DNA of 64,000 nt from Pseudobdellovibrionaceae bacterium. GTDB lineage: Bacteria > Bdellovibrionota > Bdellovibrionia > Bdellovibrionales > UBA1609. Below the pieces are notes generated by a model. It did no database searches. It was not told where the DNA came from and was given only the letters and a program-made list of their open reading frames with translations. Both the position numbers and the translations under genes were made by a program. This document shows, in pieces, positions 42,979 through 52,066 of this stretch. The stretch covers positions 248,001-312,000 of the forward strand of contig JACKAM010000002.1 of NCBI GenBank assembly GCA_020635075.1. Reading direction: 5' to 3'. Every line of letters begins with the position of its first letter. The first letter of the stretch is position 1.

Positions 42979-44220
42979 ATGTGGAGTATTCTTCTATTTG
43001 CCCTTGTAACCGCCCATGCCACTCCATCTGAACCCCTGAAGGTCGTGAAATCCTACAAGGAACTTCTCAAGTGCCCGAAAGAGAGTGAATTGGTTGATCA
43101 GAAGATGTGTTGCAGGATTCAGTTAATCTCAGGCGAGTCCTCGGAACAGGCCCCCAAAAAGTGCCTCAAACATGGCCCAGCGGTTCAAGGATCCATTAGT
43201 TCGGACAGGTACTCAGTTGTTTGGTTTGAGAATGGGACCGAGGTGGGGCCCAGGTATGAGTTTGCCACGAATCGGTTGTACGGTGCTTGGGATGGCGTGC
43301 ACTACCTCCCCGAAACGCAAGGACGATCACTCTTGATGTATGATAACGGGGAAGTTTTTTCCCAGGGATCTTCAGACAAGGATTCAAAAACGTGGGTGCT
43401 TTTTTCACCCATAGAGAAGTTGAAATACATCGTGAAAACCTCAGATGGAAAAATCGATATCTCTCGATGCACCCTCGCAGACAGCACTTGTTCTGGAGTA
43501 AATGGGCAGTTTCTCTCTGAAAGGGAGTTTTCGACAGCAAGGCCACCTCTACCGACAAATGCTGTCGGAGAGTATTTGCGATTTGGGCGACTAAAGTCTA
43601 AAGAGATTGAAAAAGAGTTCTCCATTCTAATGGGTATGACTAAATTGAATTTTGACGGAAAGCTCCTCGGCCTATTTTACTTTCGCAGGCTTCTGACCGC
43701 TTGGGATAGCCATCTCCTTGTTAACTACGGAGATTCAATCCCACTATTGGTTTCGGACCATAAAGAGAACTGGTGCCGAGTGAATGCCCTTCGCGATCCT
43801 CCGACATGGATCTGGACATCTTGCCGCACCGAGGATATCCGTCAGTTTAGCAAGAGCGATTTGAGCAAACCCTATTTTCTGGAGAGCATGGTGCCAATTG
43901 ATCTAAGCTCAATAGCCGATCATCCGGGCGGCCCCCCTTCTCAATGGAGTAAGAAACATGCCAAACTTGCCTTTGTTAGCCTCAGGCTGGCAATTGAAGA
44001 TGTGCGAATCGTCCCATTTGAGAGCCGTTACTGGGTGACTGGCTCCGTTCACGACCCCTACAATAAACAGTATAACTCATACTTCTATGATGACCCTGAT
44101 ATGCTTACCCTATTCAAGAATACTAATTTGAGACCCATTCTGAACAAACCCATTGCTTTTCCCCTCATCAGCAAAGGACAAGTGAATATCAAAAAGCTCT
44201 ACTCAACAGAACTGGAATGA
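42979..44220 (+). CDS. Exported protein of unknown function
   Basis: This 413-residue protein has a short signal peptide (MWSILLFALVTAHA, cleavage before TPSEPL). The mature part contains six or more cysteines in the first 230 residues (CPKESELVDQKMCCRIQL, CTLADSTCSG) and a WF- and Y-rich beta region. It resembles no family I know. Cysteines suggest disulfides in the periplasm or outside. It stands alone. The minus-strand gene remnant that follows ends 20 bp away. Confidence 0.7.
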   Translation: MWSILLFALVTAHATPSEPLKVVKSYKELLKCPKESELVDQKMCCRIQLISGESSEQAPKKCLKHGPAVQGSISSDRYSVVWFENGTEVGPRYEFATNRLYGAWDGVHYLPETQGRSLLMYDNGEVFSQGSSDKDSKTWVLFSPIEKLKYIVKTSDGKIDISRCTLADSTCSGVNGQFLSEREFSTARPPLPTNAVGEYLRFGRLKSKEIEKEFSILMGMTKLNFDGKLLGLFYFRRLLTAWDSHLLVNYGDSIPLLVSDHKENWCRVNALRDPPTWIWTSCRTEDIRQFSKSDLSKPYFLESMVPIDLSSIADHPGGPPSQWSKKHAKLAFVSLRLAIEDVRIVPFESRYWVTGSVHDPYNKQYNSYFYDDPDMLTLFKNTNLRPILNKPIAFPLISKGQVNIKKLYSTELE

Positions 44221-44240
44221 ACTTATGCGACCTATTCATA

Positions 44241-44530
44241 CTATTGCTCACTAGGAATCGTTAAATGCCAGTGAGATAGGTGAACCCGATCTGGTCTCCA
44301 CTTAACCTGGTCCAGAAAACAGGCCTGGTTCCCCGTAGTTTCTGGAAAATCTTGATATGGTCGGTAATTACACCGGCCAATAGGGACCCCGTCCTTAGTA
44401 ATCGGCTCACCATCAGGCCACTTTCCAAACAACAGGGCCTGCATTTGAAAGTACTGACCTGACCAAATATCCCAAGGATGAGTCGTCAACAGGATATCTC
44501 CCATTGAAATCAACACCCTGTCATTACCTC
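44241..44530 (-). pseudogene. C-terminal remnant of a gene cut by the IS element
   Basis: The reading frame is open from the IS left edge to a stop at 44241. It encodes about 95 residues (NDRVLISMGDILLTTHPWD, FGKWPDGEPITKDGVPIGRC, ending HLTIPSEQ) with a natural protein-like composition. No start belongs to it; the nearest ATG is inside the IS end. It is therefore the tail of a gene whose front was lost. The family is not recognised. Confidence 0.5.
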
Positions 44531-44571
44531 TGACCGGACCCCAGTCTTTGCACCACATACAGTCGAGCGGT

Positions 44572-45404
44572 TCACATAGCAAGTGTTAATGCCTCAGGAG
44601 CTGGTGGTCTGTAACCAAGGCTGCTATGAGGCCGAACAGTGTTGTAATTCCTTCGCCATCTTTCAATCAAAACTTGAGCTTCCCTCAGGGTATAAAATAG
44701 CTCTCCGTTCAAAAGCTCGTCGCGTAATCTCCCATTGAATGATTCTATGTAGCCGTTTTCCCAAGGACTTCCTGGAGTGATGAACAGAGGGCTGACCTCA
44801 AGTTTTTCGAACCAGTCCTGAAGCCTCTTGGCAATAAATTCTGGTCCGTTATCTGATCGAATGTACTTTGGCACTCCTCGCTGAACAAAAAGATCTGCAA
44901 GTGTTTCTAACACATCGAGTGAGTTAAGTTTCCGGTTTACAACAATGGCGAGGCTTTCACGGGAAAACTCGTCGAGGATTGTGAGCATCTTTATGGGCCT
45001 TCCGTCATAGGTGTAGTCGTGAACAAAGTCGTAGGACCAGACATGGTTCTTGTACTCGGGCCGTTTCCTAATGCAGGAGCCATCGTTGAACCACAGACGA
45101 CTTCGTTTTGGCTGTTTTTCCGGGACCTTAAGGCCTTCCTGTCGCCAAATGCGATAAACTCTTTTGTGATTGATCTTGAAGCCTTCGGCGCGAACTAGGG
45201 CAGTCACTCGCTTGTATCCATAGCGGCCATACTCACCGGCATAGTGGATGATCCTGGGGTGACCTCACGGTTCACCCTATCTTCTTTTGGCTGGTAGCGC
45301 TTTGTATTGCGATGAAGTCCCAAAACCTTACAGGCCCGACGTTCAGAAGTGGAGAAGCGCTCAACAAGCATTGCCGCTGCCCGCCTCTTCCGCGCCGGGC
45401 TCAG
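44572..45404 (-). pseudogene. IS3-family transposase OrfB, frameshifted
   Basis: The DDE integrase core is present from about 45207 downward (VWSYDFVHDYTYDGRP, YIRSDNGPEF, GSPWENGYIESFNGRL). The N-terminal part starts overlapping the OrfA stop (LLSPARKRRAAAMLVERF...). The two pieces are in different frames: around 45256-45259 (a run of four G) the frame shifts by one base between NREVT and RIIHYAGEYGRYGYKRV. A one-base deletion explains this. The usual programmed OrfA-OrfB frameshift is a separate event at the OrfA end. Confidence 0.8.
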
Positions 45405-45685
45405 AAGTTTCCCTTGTTGACCTCTTCGAGCATTGCCTTGTCGAGAGCGAGATCTGCAACCAGCTTCTTAAGACGCTGATTCTCTTTTTCCAGGTCTTTC
45501 AGGCGTTTAGCTTGATCGACTCGCATCCCGCCATACTCTTTTCGCCAACGGATGTATGTGTCCACAGCAACGCCTAGCTGCTTGCAGATCTGTGCCTGAG
45601 AGGCACCCTGACTTTGCAGGACTTCAGCCTCCCGAAGCTTGGTGATGATCTGTTCTGATGTGTATCTTTTGCCTCGTTTTCCCAT
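45401..45685 (-). CDS. IS3-family transposase OrfA
   Basis: This 94-residue helix-turn-helix protein (MGKRGKRYTSEQIITKLREAEVLQ, QAQICKQLGVAVDTYIRWRKEYGG) has a C-terminal leucine-zipper (RLKDLEKENQRLKKLVADLALDKAM). It is intact and binds IS ends in known elements. Its ATG is preceded by GAGGAGGG. It ends at the start of the OrfB frame. Confidence 0.9.
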   Translation of the reverse strand: MGKRGKRYTSEQIITKLREAEVLQSQGASQAQICKQLGVAVDTYIRWRKEYGGMRVDQAKRLKDLEKENQRLKKLVADLALDKAMLEEVNKGNF

Positions 45686-45740
45686 ATACCCTCCTCTAAT
45701 CGCTCGACTCTAGGTGGTCAAGTTTGAGGGGGTCGGGTCA

Positions 45741-45963
45741 GTTAACGAGACAAATTTTAGATCACTTCAAAAATATTTTAAACATTACTATTGACGCATT
45801 TTTCGCCTTCGCAAAACGCCCAACATTCACTTCAATTCCTAGTTTTGATTTTTCCTCTCATTCTCATCTAAGAATCATCAATGCCTTTCCTGGTGCGGCT
45901 CCGGGCGATTTGATCTACATTCGACAGGCTGGCAAATTGGGCCTAGAAAAACCTATGGTATAA
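45741..45963 (+). pseudogene. C-terminal remnant of a second gene cut by the IS element
   Basis: An open frame on the plus strand begins at the IS right edge and ends at 45963. It has about 70 residues of protein-like sequence (LDHFKNILNITIDAFFAFAKRP, GDLIYIRQAGKLGLEKPMV). It runs away from the IS, opposite to the left remnant, so the IS sits between the 5'-truncated tails of two different genes. No family is recognised. Confidence 0.45.
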
Positions 45964-45994
45964 ACCCTTTACTCGCTACAAGGGGGGATTTGAA

Positions 45995-47204
45995 TTGCAG
46001 GACCACGCTCATTTCGAAAACCATCTGCCCGCTAAAATCCGCAACATCCATCGCCAAGCTCTTCAGGCCTCGGCCAAATATAAGACTGCGGAAATTGACT
46101 TGATCAATATCCTAGATCAAGTGGAACAGAACGGGTCCACCTCCGCTATGGCTACAACTCCCTGTTTCAATATGGGGTGAAGGGTCTTGGTCTATCCGAA
46201 AGCGTCGCCTATTCCCTTATCACCGTGACCCGCAAGTCCCGCGAAGTTCCGGAACTCAAAGAAGAAATTAAAATGGCAATCTAACTGTATCAAAGGCAAA
46301 ACGGATCACCTCGGTCATTAATCAGGAAAACAAAGATCAATGGCTTGAACTTGCCAAGACCTCCACTCAGGCCAAAGTGGAACGGGAAGTGTCAAAGGTG
46401 AACCCTCAAGAGGCTCGCAAGGGGAAGATGACCTATGTCCACCCGCAAAATGAGATTCAGGAGAAGGTGGCCATCCATCAACAGCCGAGGGCTGTTCGGG
46501 TGCAACTCCAAGTAGGGATCTCGGAAAAACTGATGATCAAAATTCGCCGGGCTCAGGACCTCATGAGTCAGAAGACCAAAAAACCAGCCAATTTGGAAAT
46601 AACCATGGAATCCATGGTCGACTTGTATTTGGAAAAGCACGATCCGCTGAAGAGGGCTGAACGGCAAATGATTCGCGGAAAGCTCAGACAAGAAAGACTG
46701 GATGGTGAAACCCAAATCGCGACTGAGATTCAAGCTGCCTTTGTGGAAGTCCGCGAGGACAAAAGATCCACCGAACCCTCAAGGACCCAAACAAGTCCGG
46801 AACTCTCCTTAAGGAGAGTTCCCGAAATGGCTGCGTCAAATGAAGAATCGATGAACAGCTCGAAAAATGGCAAGACAAGAACCTCTGCACTTTCAGAGGA
46901 GTTGCGTGAGTTGAACCGCAATAGGCAAATTCAGACCAAGGCCATGACAAAGAAGGCCAATTCTAAACGAAGACCCGTTCCGGCTGCCACTAAACACCGG
47001 GTTATTCTGAAATTTGCGGGCCAATGTAGCCATGTAGACCACCAGGGTGAGCGATGTCGGGAAACGAAGTTTTTGGAGATTCATCATCTGAAACCCATTG
47101 CTCTTGGTGGAGGTGACCACCTAGAAAATCTGACCCTGCTTTGTTCAGGACATCACCAAGCCCAGCATCTTTCTGGCACATCAGCCCTACCCTTACCCGT
47201 CTAG
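45995..47204 (+). pseudogene. HNH endonuclease gene with two frameshifts
   Basis: Three frames together spell one protein: QDHAHFENHLPAKIRNIHRQ..., then VHLRYGYNSLFQYGVKGLG..., then NGNLTVSKAKRITSVINQ... through to the C-terminal HNH domain (GQCSHVDHQGERCRETKFLEIHHLKPIALGGGDHLENLTLLCSGHH). The frame changes near 46135 (within AACGGG) and near 46272 (a short A run) each need one lost base. The start appears to be a TTG at 45995. The type is common in Bdellovibrio-like genomes. The HNH part alone is open from 46377 onward. Confidence 0.75.
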
Positions 47205-47470
47205 GTGGCAAGAATCAGTTTGTAAATTGAGGCTCCCAAATGATCGGCAAGGAGGAATTCCCGTCTGCGTAACCAGTGTGCAACCCGAAACATAGTTTAC
47301 ATTTTGTACCGGGGACATAGTTTGCAGATTGTTAGTTAAGAATGGGTTAGGACCCCGATCACGGAAACAGTCACTGATACGAAAACCGTCACGGAAACGT
47401 TTACGGAAAACGGGTTACAGGTTACGGATCACGAACCACCGGTTACGGGTTACGGGTTACGGGTTACGGG
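47205..47470. repeat. Tandem 7-bp repeat (GGTTACG)5 and degenerate upstream units
   Basis: Five perfect copies of GGTTACG fill 47441-47475. Upstream from about 47370 are looser relatives (GTCACGG, GTTTACGG, GGGTTAC). The last copy overlaps the stop codon of the exported-protein gene on the minus strand. Two copies of ACATAGTTT[A/G]CA at 47290 and 47315 resemble ends of IS481-type elements. No gene is seen in this 266-bp gap. Confidence 0.7.
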
Positions 47471-48052
47471 TTACGGAAGATAAGTCCCCGTCCCCACTTC
47501 GGGCGTGGGCTTGGGATTTTGCTGTTCGGGATTGGGAGCCACCGAGGCCGAGGTGGCGCTTTCAATTTTGGCCGGCTCGGGGCTTGGTGGTCCCATATTG
47601 TGGGAAGATGATTTCTGTTTTGAGGAGCCCTTATCCATGCGGGCTGATCCCACGTCCACTTCATCACCCACCATAATAAAATCTTCTTCGAGAATGGGCA
47701 GATCAGATCGATCGTAGACTCGATAAAGTCTGGCGACACTCACTCCCTTTTGAGCAAATATCACTTTGAGTTCACCGACAGGTACAACCAGATCCCCTGG
47801 AGACTTGTTTTGATAAGAATCATAGAGCGTCACCTGGCGGGTCACGCGAACAATCATTCCTGATTTCAGTCCGGATTCCACTCCGCCATTGAGATAAAAA
47901 TCACGGTGAGTCTGTTCATCATTGGTCATCGGCAGGCGCTTTCGCACTTCAAAGATGGATACGGCATATGCGGCTGATGAGGTCATGAGGAGACTGGTCA
48001 CTGCCAGTGCGCGAACGAGGCGGCCTTTGCCTTCCTTTGCCTTAACGGACAT
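47471..48052 (-). CDS. Exported SH3-like protein, flagellar neighbourhood
   Basis: This 193-residue protein starts from ATG 48052, which has GGAGGGAG upstream and begins a signal peptide (MSVKAKEGKGRLVRALAVTSLLMTSSAAYA). The middle is a small beta domain (FYLNGGVESGLKSGMIVRV, VVPVGELKVIFAQKGVSVARL) with the pattern of FlgT-like or SH3-like repeats. The C-terminal ~60 residues are disordered, rich in Pro, Ser and Glu. Its position after fliW suggests a flagellar envelope role. The tail and stop border a 7-bp tandem repeat. Confidence 0.65.
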   Translation of the reverse strand: MSVKAKEGKGRLVRALAVTSLLMTSSAAYAVSIFEVRKRLPMTNDEQTHRDFYLNGGVESGLKSGMIVRVTRQVTLYDSYQNKSPGDLVVPVGELKVIFAQKGVSVARLYRVYDRSDLPILEEDFIMVGDEVDVGSARMDKGSSKQKSSSHNMGPPSPEPAKIESATSASVAPNPEQQNPKPTPEVGTGTYLP

Positions 48053-48185
48053 ATAGGACTCCCTCCCTGGGATCACCCACCATCCTGGCAGAATATAAAT
48101 AAGGCCTTCCTGGCTATAAATTATCTCGGGAATTGAGAGGGAAAACTTGAATCAAGATAGGACAAACCCGACCAGGGTCCATCCC

Positions 48186-48722
48186 TTAGTTTTCGACAAC
48201 AGGACCTTCGTTGATCTCCGGCAATCGCACAGCCACTCCCCAATCCAGGGCCTGACTCTTGATCGACACCGCAGGGTTTTGCACCACACGCTGCTGAAGC
48301 TTGCTAAAAATCGGCTCACGAATCGCCAAGCGATTGTCCTGAAGCACACACTGGCGCCCCACTCTTTCAGCCACATTGATCACCACGGGGGCTTTCAAAT
48401 TAGCTGTCATCTGAGTTGGGTCTTCAGGAATAGTGATAATGGAGAAGCTGCGAGTCCCCTCAAGAGTGGTCTTGCGAATGCATTCCAGATCAAACTTGGA
48501 AAGGGAAATAACATAGCTAGTGGTGAACAGCTCAGGCTCCAAAACCGGAAAAGCCAACCCGGGCTCTTCGCAACTCTGCAACCAAGCAAAAATTTCATCA
48601 TTGGGATCATCGAGCAGAACGAACTTCCGGCAATCGTTAAAGCCAAGCAGCCCTTCCGGGAAGTCGATCACGTCTTGTTCGGTAATCTCCACCACACCAA
48701 AGCGTGACGTCTGAATCCTCAT
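48186..48722 (-). CDS. fliW: Flagellar assembly factor FliW
   Basis: FliW binds flagellin or CsrA and releases flagellin translation from CsrA repression. The 178-residue protein begins MRIQTSRFGVVEITEQDVIDFPEGLLGF, the family start, and contains FAWLQSCEEPGLAFPV and NVAERVGRQCVLQDNRLA. A longer frame starting at 48800 lacks a ribosome site; the ATG at 48722 has a G-rich site (GGGGGGAAAG). It lies 158 bp downstream of csrA. Together they form the partner switch known from Bacillus and Campylobacter. Confidence 0.95.
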   Translation of the reverse strand: MRIQTSRFGVVEITEQDVIDFPEGLLGFNDCRKFVLLDDPNDEIFAWLQSCEEPGLAFPVLEPELFTTSYVISLSKFDLECIRKTTLEGTRSFSIITIPEDPTQMTANLKAPVVINVAERVGRQCVLQDNRLAIREPIFSKLQQRVVQNPAVSIKSQALDWGVAVRLPEINEGPVVEN

Positions 48723-48880
48723 CTTTCCCCCCCACTGATACTTTGAGGATGCCCACAAAAATAAGACACGGCAAGACAAAATAAGGTCAATGGTCCACAA
48801 AATTTAGGACTTTAATCTAGGAATTTGGATATTTTAGGGGGATGTGCGTTAAGTCCGGAGAACCCTTCGGTTTCGGGATT

Positions 48881-49108
48881 TCAGGGCTTCAGGAGTTTTG
48901 CCACAGCGCGAGTCTTATCAGAGGTGGCGGTCGCCGATTCCTGGTTTTGGTCCTGGATCGCCTGATAAACCTCTTCGCGGTGGATTTTGGTATCTTTGGG
49001 AGCCTCAATACCGAGACGGACTTGCTTGCCCTTAATCTGAACCACGCGGATTTTGATGTGGTCATCGATTGCAATGCATTCGCCCAATTTTCGAGTTAGA
49101 ACCAACAT
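48881..49108 (-). CDS. csrA: Carbon storage regulator CsrA
   Basis: This RNA-binding translational regulator has 75 residues. The start MLVLTRKLGECIAIDD and the conserved VRLGIEAPKDTKIHREEVY are intact. CsrA blocks ribosome sites containing GGA in loops. It lies upstream of fliW, with flgL upstream of it. AAGGAG lies 8 bp before the ATG. Its likely target in this window is the flagellin 1 leader hairpin. Confidence 0.95.
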   Translation of the reverse strand: MLVLTRKLGECIAIDDHIKIRVVQIKGKQVRLGIEAPKDTKIHREEVYQAIQDQNQESATATSDKTRAVAKLLKP

Positions 49109-49417
49109 AGGTCGGTCTCCTTCAACATCCTGGTCAAAGTTTCGAGGGCTTTCAGTAATCCTTCACCCATCAATGACCTCTACGGCTAAATTCGAACGGA
49201 ACCTTAGCTATTATTTATCAGGAAGAAAGTCAAGGAAGGCCCACCGAGTGCGGCTTTCACTGAAGGTGCTACATTGGCACCTGTAAAAAAACGGCGCCCG
49301 CAAAGGCCCGTCTATACCATCATCGGGGGACAAACGTGTGGTAAAGGCCACACTTTTCTCTGTGTTGTTAATGAATTCTTATCAATTGCAGGGAGCATTT
49401 CTCGACTGAAAACTGGT
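49109..49417. other. Intergenic region between flgL and csrA
   Basis: These 309 bp hold no gene. A GTGTGG/CCACAC hairpin on the minus strand at about 49335-49352 is followed by GTTTGTCC and could end the flgL transcript. A TTGACT is seen near 49230 without a clear -10 partner. The csrA ribosome site is at the left. Confidence 0.5.
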
Positions 49418-50572
49418 CTAGCCGACAAAATCCAGGAGAGATTTTTCGATGAGCTTTCCACTGGTGGCGAGAGTTGCCTGCAGAGTGGACTCGGTTTTAT
49501 TCATGTCGCTGACGACTTCAAAGGCGTCCACGTCTTCTAGCTGAGAGATGGACGACTGAGAATCAACCTTCGACTTTTGCAGGGTCTCCATGGCGGAGTT
49601 AAGAGTCATCACCCTTGACCCCACCTGAGAGCGAGCCATCACCACCTGGGAGATGGCGGCGTCCAGTCGGTCCAGAGTGTCCTGAACCACCCCTTTGTCA
49701 TTGGCCCGCAGCCCGGTCGATAGGCGCGTGATCACACCAAACAGATTCACTCCATCGTGAGGGGCATCCACTCCCCGATCCTGGGGTTGAACGGCTTCAG
49801 CCTCCTGATTGGGGTTCTCTCTCACTCCACGGGTGTGGGTTCCAGTATTCGCGTTTTCGCTGGCCGGCCCACGCATCTGAGGACCATTGCCATTAGGCGC
49901 GCCTTTGCCCGGCCCATAGGTGCCCGGCGGCTGATCGGTGCGGTTGGCCCGGCGCTGATCCTGAAACTCCTCAATGGTGCGCGCTTGTTGTTCTGAGGCA
50001 TGGCTGACACCGTCTTTGGACAATCCCTGACCCAAAAACACTTTGGCACCAGGAAGATTCATAGCCAGGAAGGACCCCTTGTCCACATGGACCATCATCT
50101 CACCCATGTCACCGGCGTAGGATCCGGAGTGGGCAAATGGCGTGGTCGTGGTCTTGAAGCCGCCAAAAACATATCGATCACCGTGCTGACGATTACCGAT
50201 TTGCACAATCTGATTGTAGATCTGCTCAATTTCAGTGGCCACCACATCCCGGGACAGTTCATTGGCACTGGCATCATTGGCCTGACTCAAGGCCAGCTCT
50301 TTGGCGCGCACCAGTTGTTCGGTCAATTCCGACAGAGATTGATCGGTATACTCCAAAAAGCTGCGCGCGAAATCCAGGTTCTTCAGATACTGACGGGTAC
50401 CGGCCAGCTCCACACGGGAGGCTAAGACTCGGGCGGCCGCCACGGGGTCATCACTGGGCTTGGTCACCCGCTTTTGAGTCGCAGCCTGGTTTTGCAGATG
50501 AGCCATCTCTGTCCGATTCTTGGCCAGATTCTGCTTCACCTGTTCATAGTTCATCTTATCTGCAATACGCAT
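49418..50572 (-). CDS. flgL: Flagellar hook-filament junction protein FlgL
   Basis: FlgL (HAP3) joins the hook and filament. The 384-residue protein has the N-terminal flagellin-like helix (RIADKMNYEQVKQNLAKNRTEMAHLQNQ) and SDDPVAAARVLASRVEL, and a C-terminal coiled helix (SQVGSRVMTLNSAMETLQKSK, SISQLEDVDAFEVVSDM). A low-complexity stretch of about 60 residues rich in Asn, Gly, Pro and Arg lies in the middle (GTYGPGKGAPNGNGPQMRG), unusual for FlgL and probably surface exposed. It is 14 bp from flgK. Confidence 0.95.
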   Translation of the reverse strand: MRIADKMNYEQVKQNLAKNRTEMAHLQNQAATQKRVTKPSDDPVAAARVLASRVELAGTRQYLKNLDFARSFLEYTDQSLSELTEQLVRAKELALSQANDASANELSRDVVATEIEQIYNQIVQIGNRQHGDRYVFGGFKTTTTPFAHSGSYAGDMGEMMVHVDKGSFLAMNLPGAKVFLGQGLSKDGVSHASEQQARTIEEFQDQRRANRTDQPPGTYGPGKGAPNGNGPQMRGPASENANTGTHTRGVRENPNQEAEAVQPQDRGVDAPHDGVNLFGVITRLSTGLRANDKGVVQDTLDRLDAAISQVVMARSQVGSRVMTLNSAMETLQKSKVDSQSSISQLEDVDAFEVVSDMNKTESTLQATLATSGKLIEKSLLDFVG

Positions 50573-50586
50573 TTATCAACCCAGGC

Positions 50587-52011
50587 CTATAGGCGCTTTA
50601 AATTAAGAACGGTATCCATCATTTCATCGGCCGTGCGAATCAGCCGGGCCGAGGCATCAAAGTTCTTTTGAAACTCAATCATCTTGGCAGTTTCTTCGTC
50701 CAGACTCACCCCGCTGATGCTTTCGCGAATGTTCTCTAACTGCTTCACAATGTTCTTTTGCGACTCATGTTCGGAATTGGCTCTGGAGGCTTCCACGCCA
50801 ATTTCCCCAACAATGGAGTTGTAGTAGTTATCGAAGCTGTTGGTGCCATCGAACACCGGCTTGTACTGAAGCGATGATAAAATGTTTGCAATGCGATTAT
50901 CACCAGGTGCATTCAGGGACGCCCCAGCGACGATACGACCCACATCGTTGAGAATACTGTGGTTGACCTGCAAAGTCTGTGAGGCATCCTTCACACTCTC
51001 GGGCATAACAAAAAAACCTTCTCCCTTTTTGTTATACCGGTCGAATCCTTGGGTATGGATCTTGTTGACCTCACTGGCCAGGGTATAAGCCATGTTGTCC
51101 ATGTGATCCAACAAGCCATTGGCGACCTTGTCACGAACGTCAAGAAGGCCACCCAATTTACCGCTGCGGAATTGCCTGGTCACATTGACCGGGGTGCCCG
51201 ATTCCGTTGGCCGATAAAAGACCTCGATGTTGCCCTCTCGTTTTCCCGGTTTTCCCTCGGTCGACGAGGTGAACATCTCCCTGTAACTTTGTCCAGAGAC
51301 CAAAACCGCGTTGTCTCCGGCCGTGATCGCCACTGTGCCATCGTCGCCTTCGGCGTAGCGAATGTTGACCATTTCGCTCAATTTCTTGATCAAAAGATCC
51401 CGTCGGTCTCGTTCGTCGTTGGCATGGGCCCCATTGAGCTCGACGATCTGCACTTTCTCATTGAGGTCAGCGATTTCTTTGGTCAGTCCATTGATCTCCA
51501 CCACATGATTCACGATCTGAAAATCAATATCCTTTTGGATGTCGGTCAGTTGGTCGTGAACCCGCTTGAAATCTTTGGCCAGAAAGTCCGCTGACTCTTT
51601 GACCAGAGTTCGTGCCGCCAGACCTTCCGGGTTGTTGGAGAGCTCACGAAAGCCATTAAAAAACTCGGCCATAAACTTATTGAGGCCCTTGTTCACCTGC
51701 TCGTTATAGACTTGCTCCACGCGAGCCAAGGACTCACTGCGGGCTTGGGCAAACCCCAGTTCGTTGCCTTCTTTTTCCACCTGCTTTTCCAGGTAGGGGT
51801 TGTTCACCCGGGTGACGGCACTGGCCCGCGCACCCATGCCAATGCGCAGCTTGCCGTTTCCGACCGGCACGTTGCTTTGCACTTCAACTCTTTGACGGGA
51901 ATAACCTTCTGTGGATTTGTTGGCGACGTTGTGCGAGACAGTCTGCAAGGCCGTCTGACTATTCATCAGCGAACGCTTTCCGACGTCCATCATGCCCCAG
52001 ATTCTTGACAT
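50587..52011 (-). CDS. flgK: Flagellar hook-filament junction protein FlgK
   Basis: FlgK (HAP1) connects the hook to FlgL. The protein has 474 residues from ATG 52011 (MSRIWGMMDVGKRSLMNSQTALQ), preceded by an AGGAC-type ribosome site. The longer frame upstream adds a non-family stretch. The N-terminal SHNVANKSTEGYSRQRVEVQ and the C-terminal NFDASARLIRTADEMMDTVLNLK are typical. It lies between flgN and flgL in the order flgN-flgK-flgL. Confidence 0.95.
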   Translation of the reverse strand: MSRIWGMMDVGKRSLMNSQTALQTVSHNVANKSTEGYSRQRVEVQSNVPVGNGKLRIGMGARASAVTRVNNPYLEKQVEKEGNELGFAQARSESLARVEQVYNEQVNKGLNKFMAEFFNGFRELSNNPEGLAARTLVKESADFLAKDFKRVHDQLTDIQKDIDFQIVNHVVEINGLTKEIADLNEKVQIVELNGAHANDERDRRDLLIKKLSEMVNIRYAEGDDGTVAITAGDNAVLVSGQSYREMFTSSTEGKPGKREGNIEVFYRPTESGTPVNVTRQFRSGKLGGLLDVRDKVANGLLDHMDNMAYTLASEVNKIHTQGFDRYNKKGEGFFVMPESVKDASQTLQVNHSILNDVGRIVAGASLNAPGDNRIANILSSLQYKPVFDGTNSFDNYYNSIVGEIGVEASRANSEHESQKNIVKQLENIRESISGVSLDEETAKMIEFQKNFDASARLIRTADEMMDTVLNLKRL

Positions 52012-52066
52012 CCTGTCCTGCCTCTCTGGTACTGCCCATCCTGGGCAGTCACACACGCGCCTCTAA

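Larger units (their letters stand above)
44531..45740 (-). mobile_element. IS3-family insertion sequence (1,210 bp), defective
   Basis: Imperfect terminal inverted repeats of about 40 bp start TGACCGGACCCC (left) and TGACCCGACCCC (right, reverse strand), both continuing with CAC...AGTCGAGCG. The IS contains OrfA and OrfB on the minus strand. OrfB is frameshifted, so transposition is probably lost. No target-site duplication is visible (CTC on the left, GTT on the right), and the flanking genes are truncated. Confidence 0.85.

Noticed and set aside
46377..47204. Treating the HNH part as an intact separate gene
   Set aside because: The frame opens in the middle of a protein whose first part is readable in the other two frames, so it is the tail of a broken gene.
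47360..47480. CRISPR array
   Set aside because: The repeated units are 7 bp with no spacers and no cas genes nearby, so this is a simple tandem repeat.
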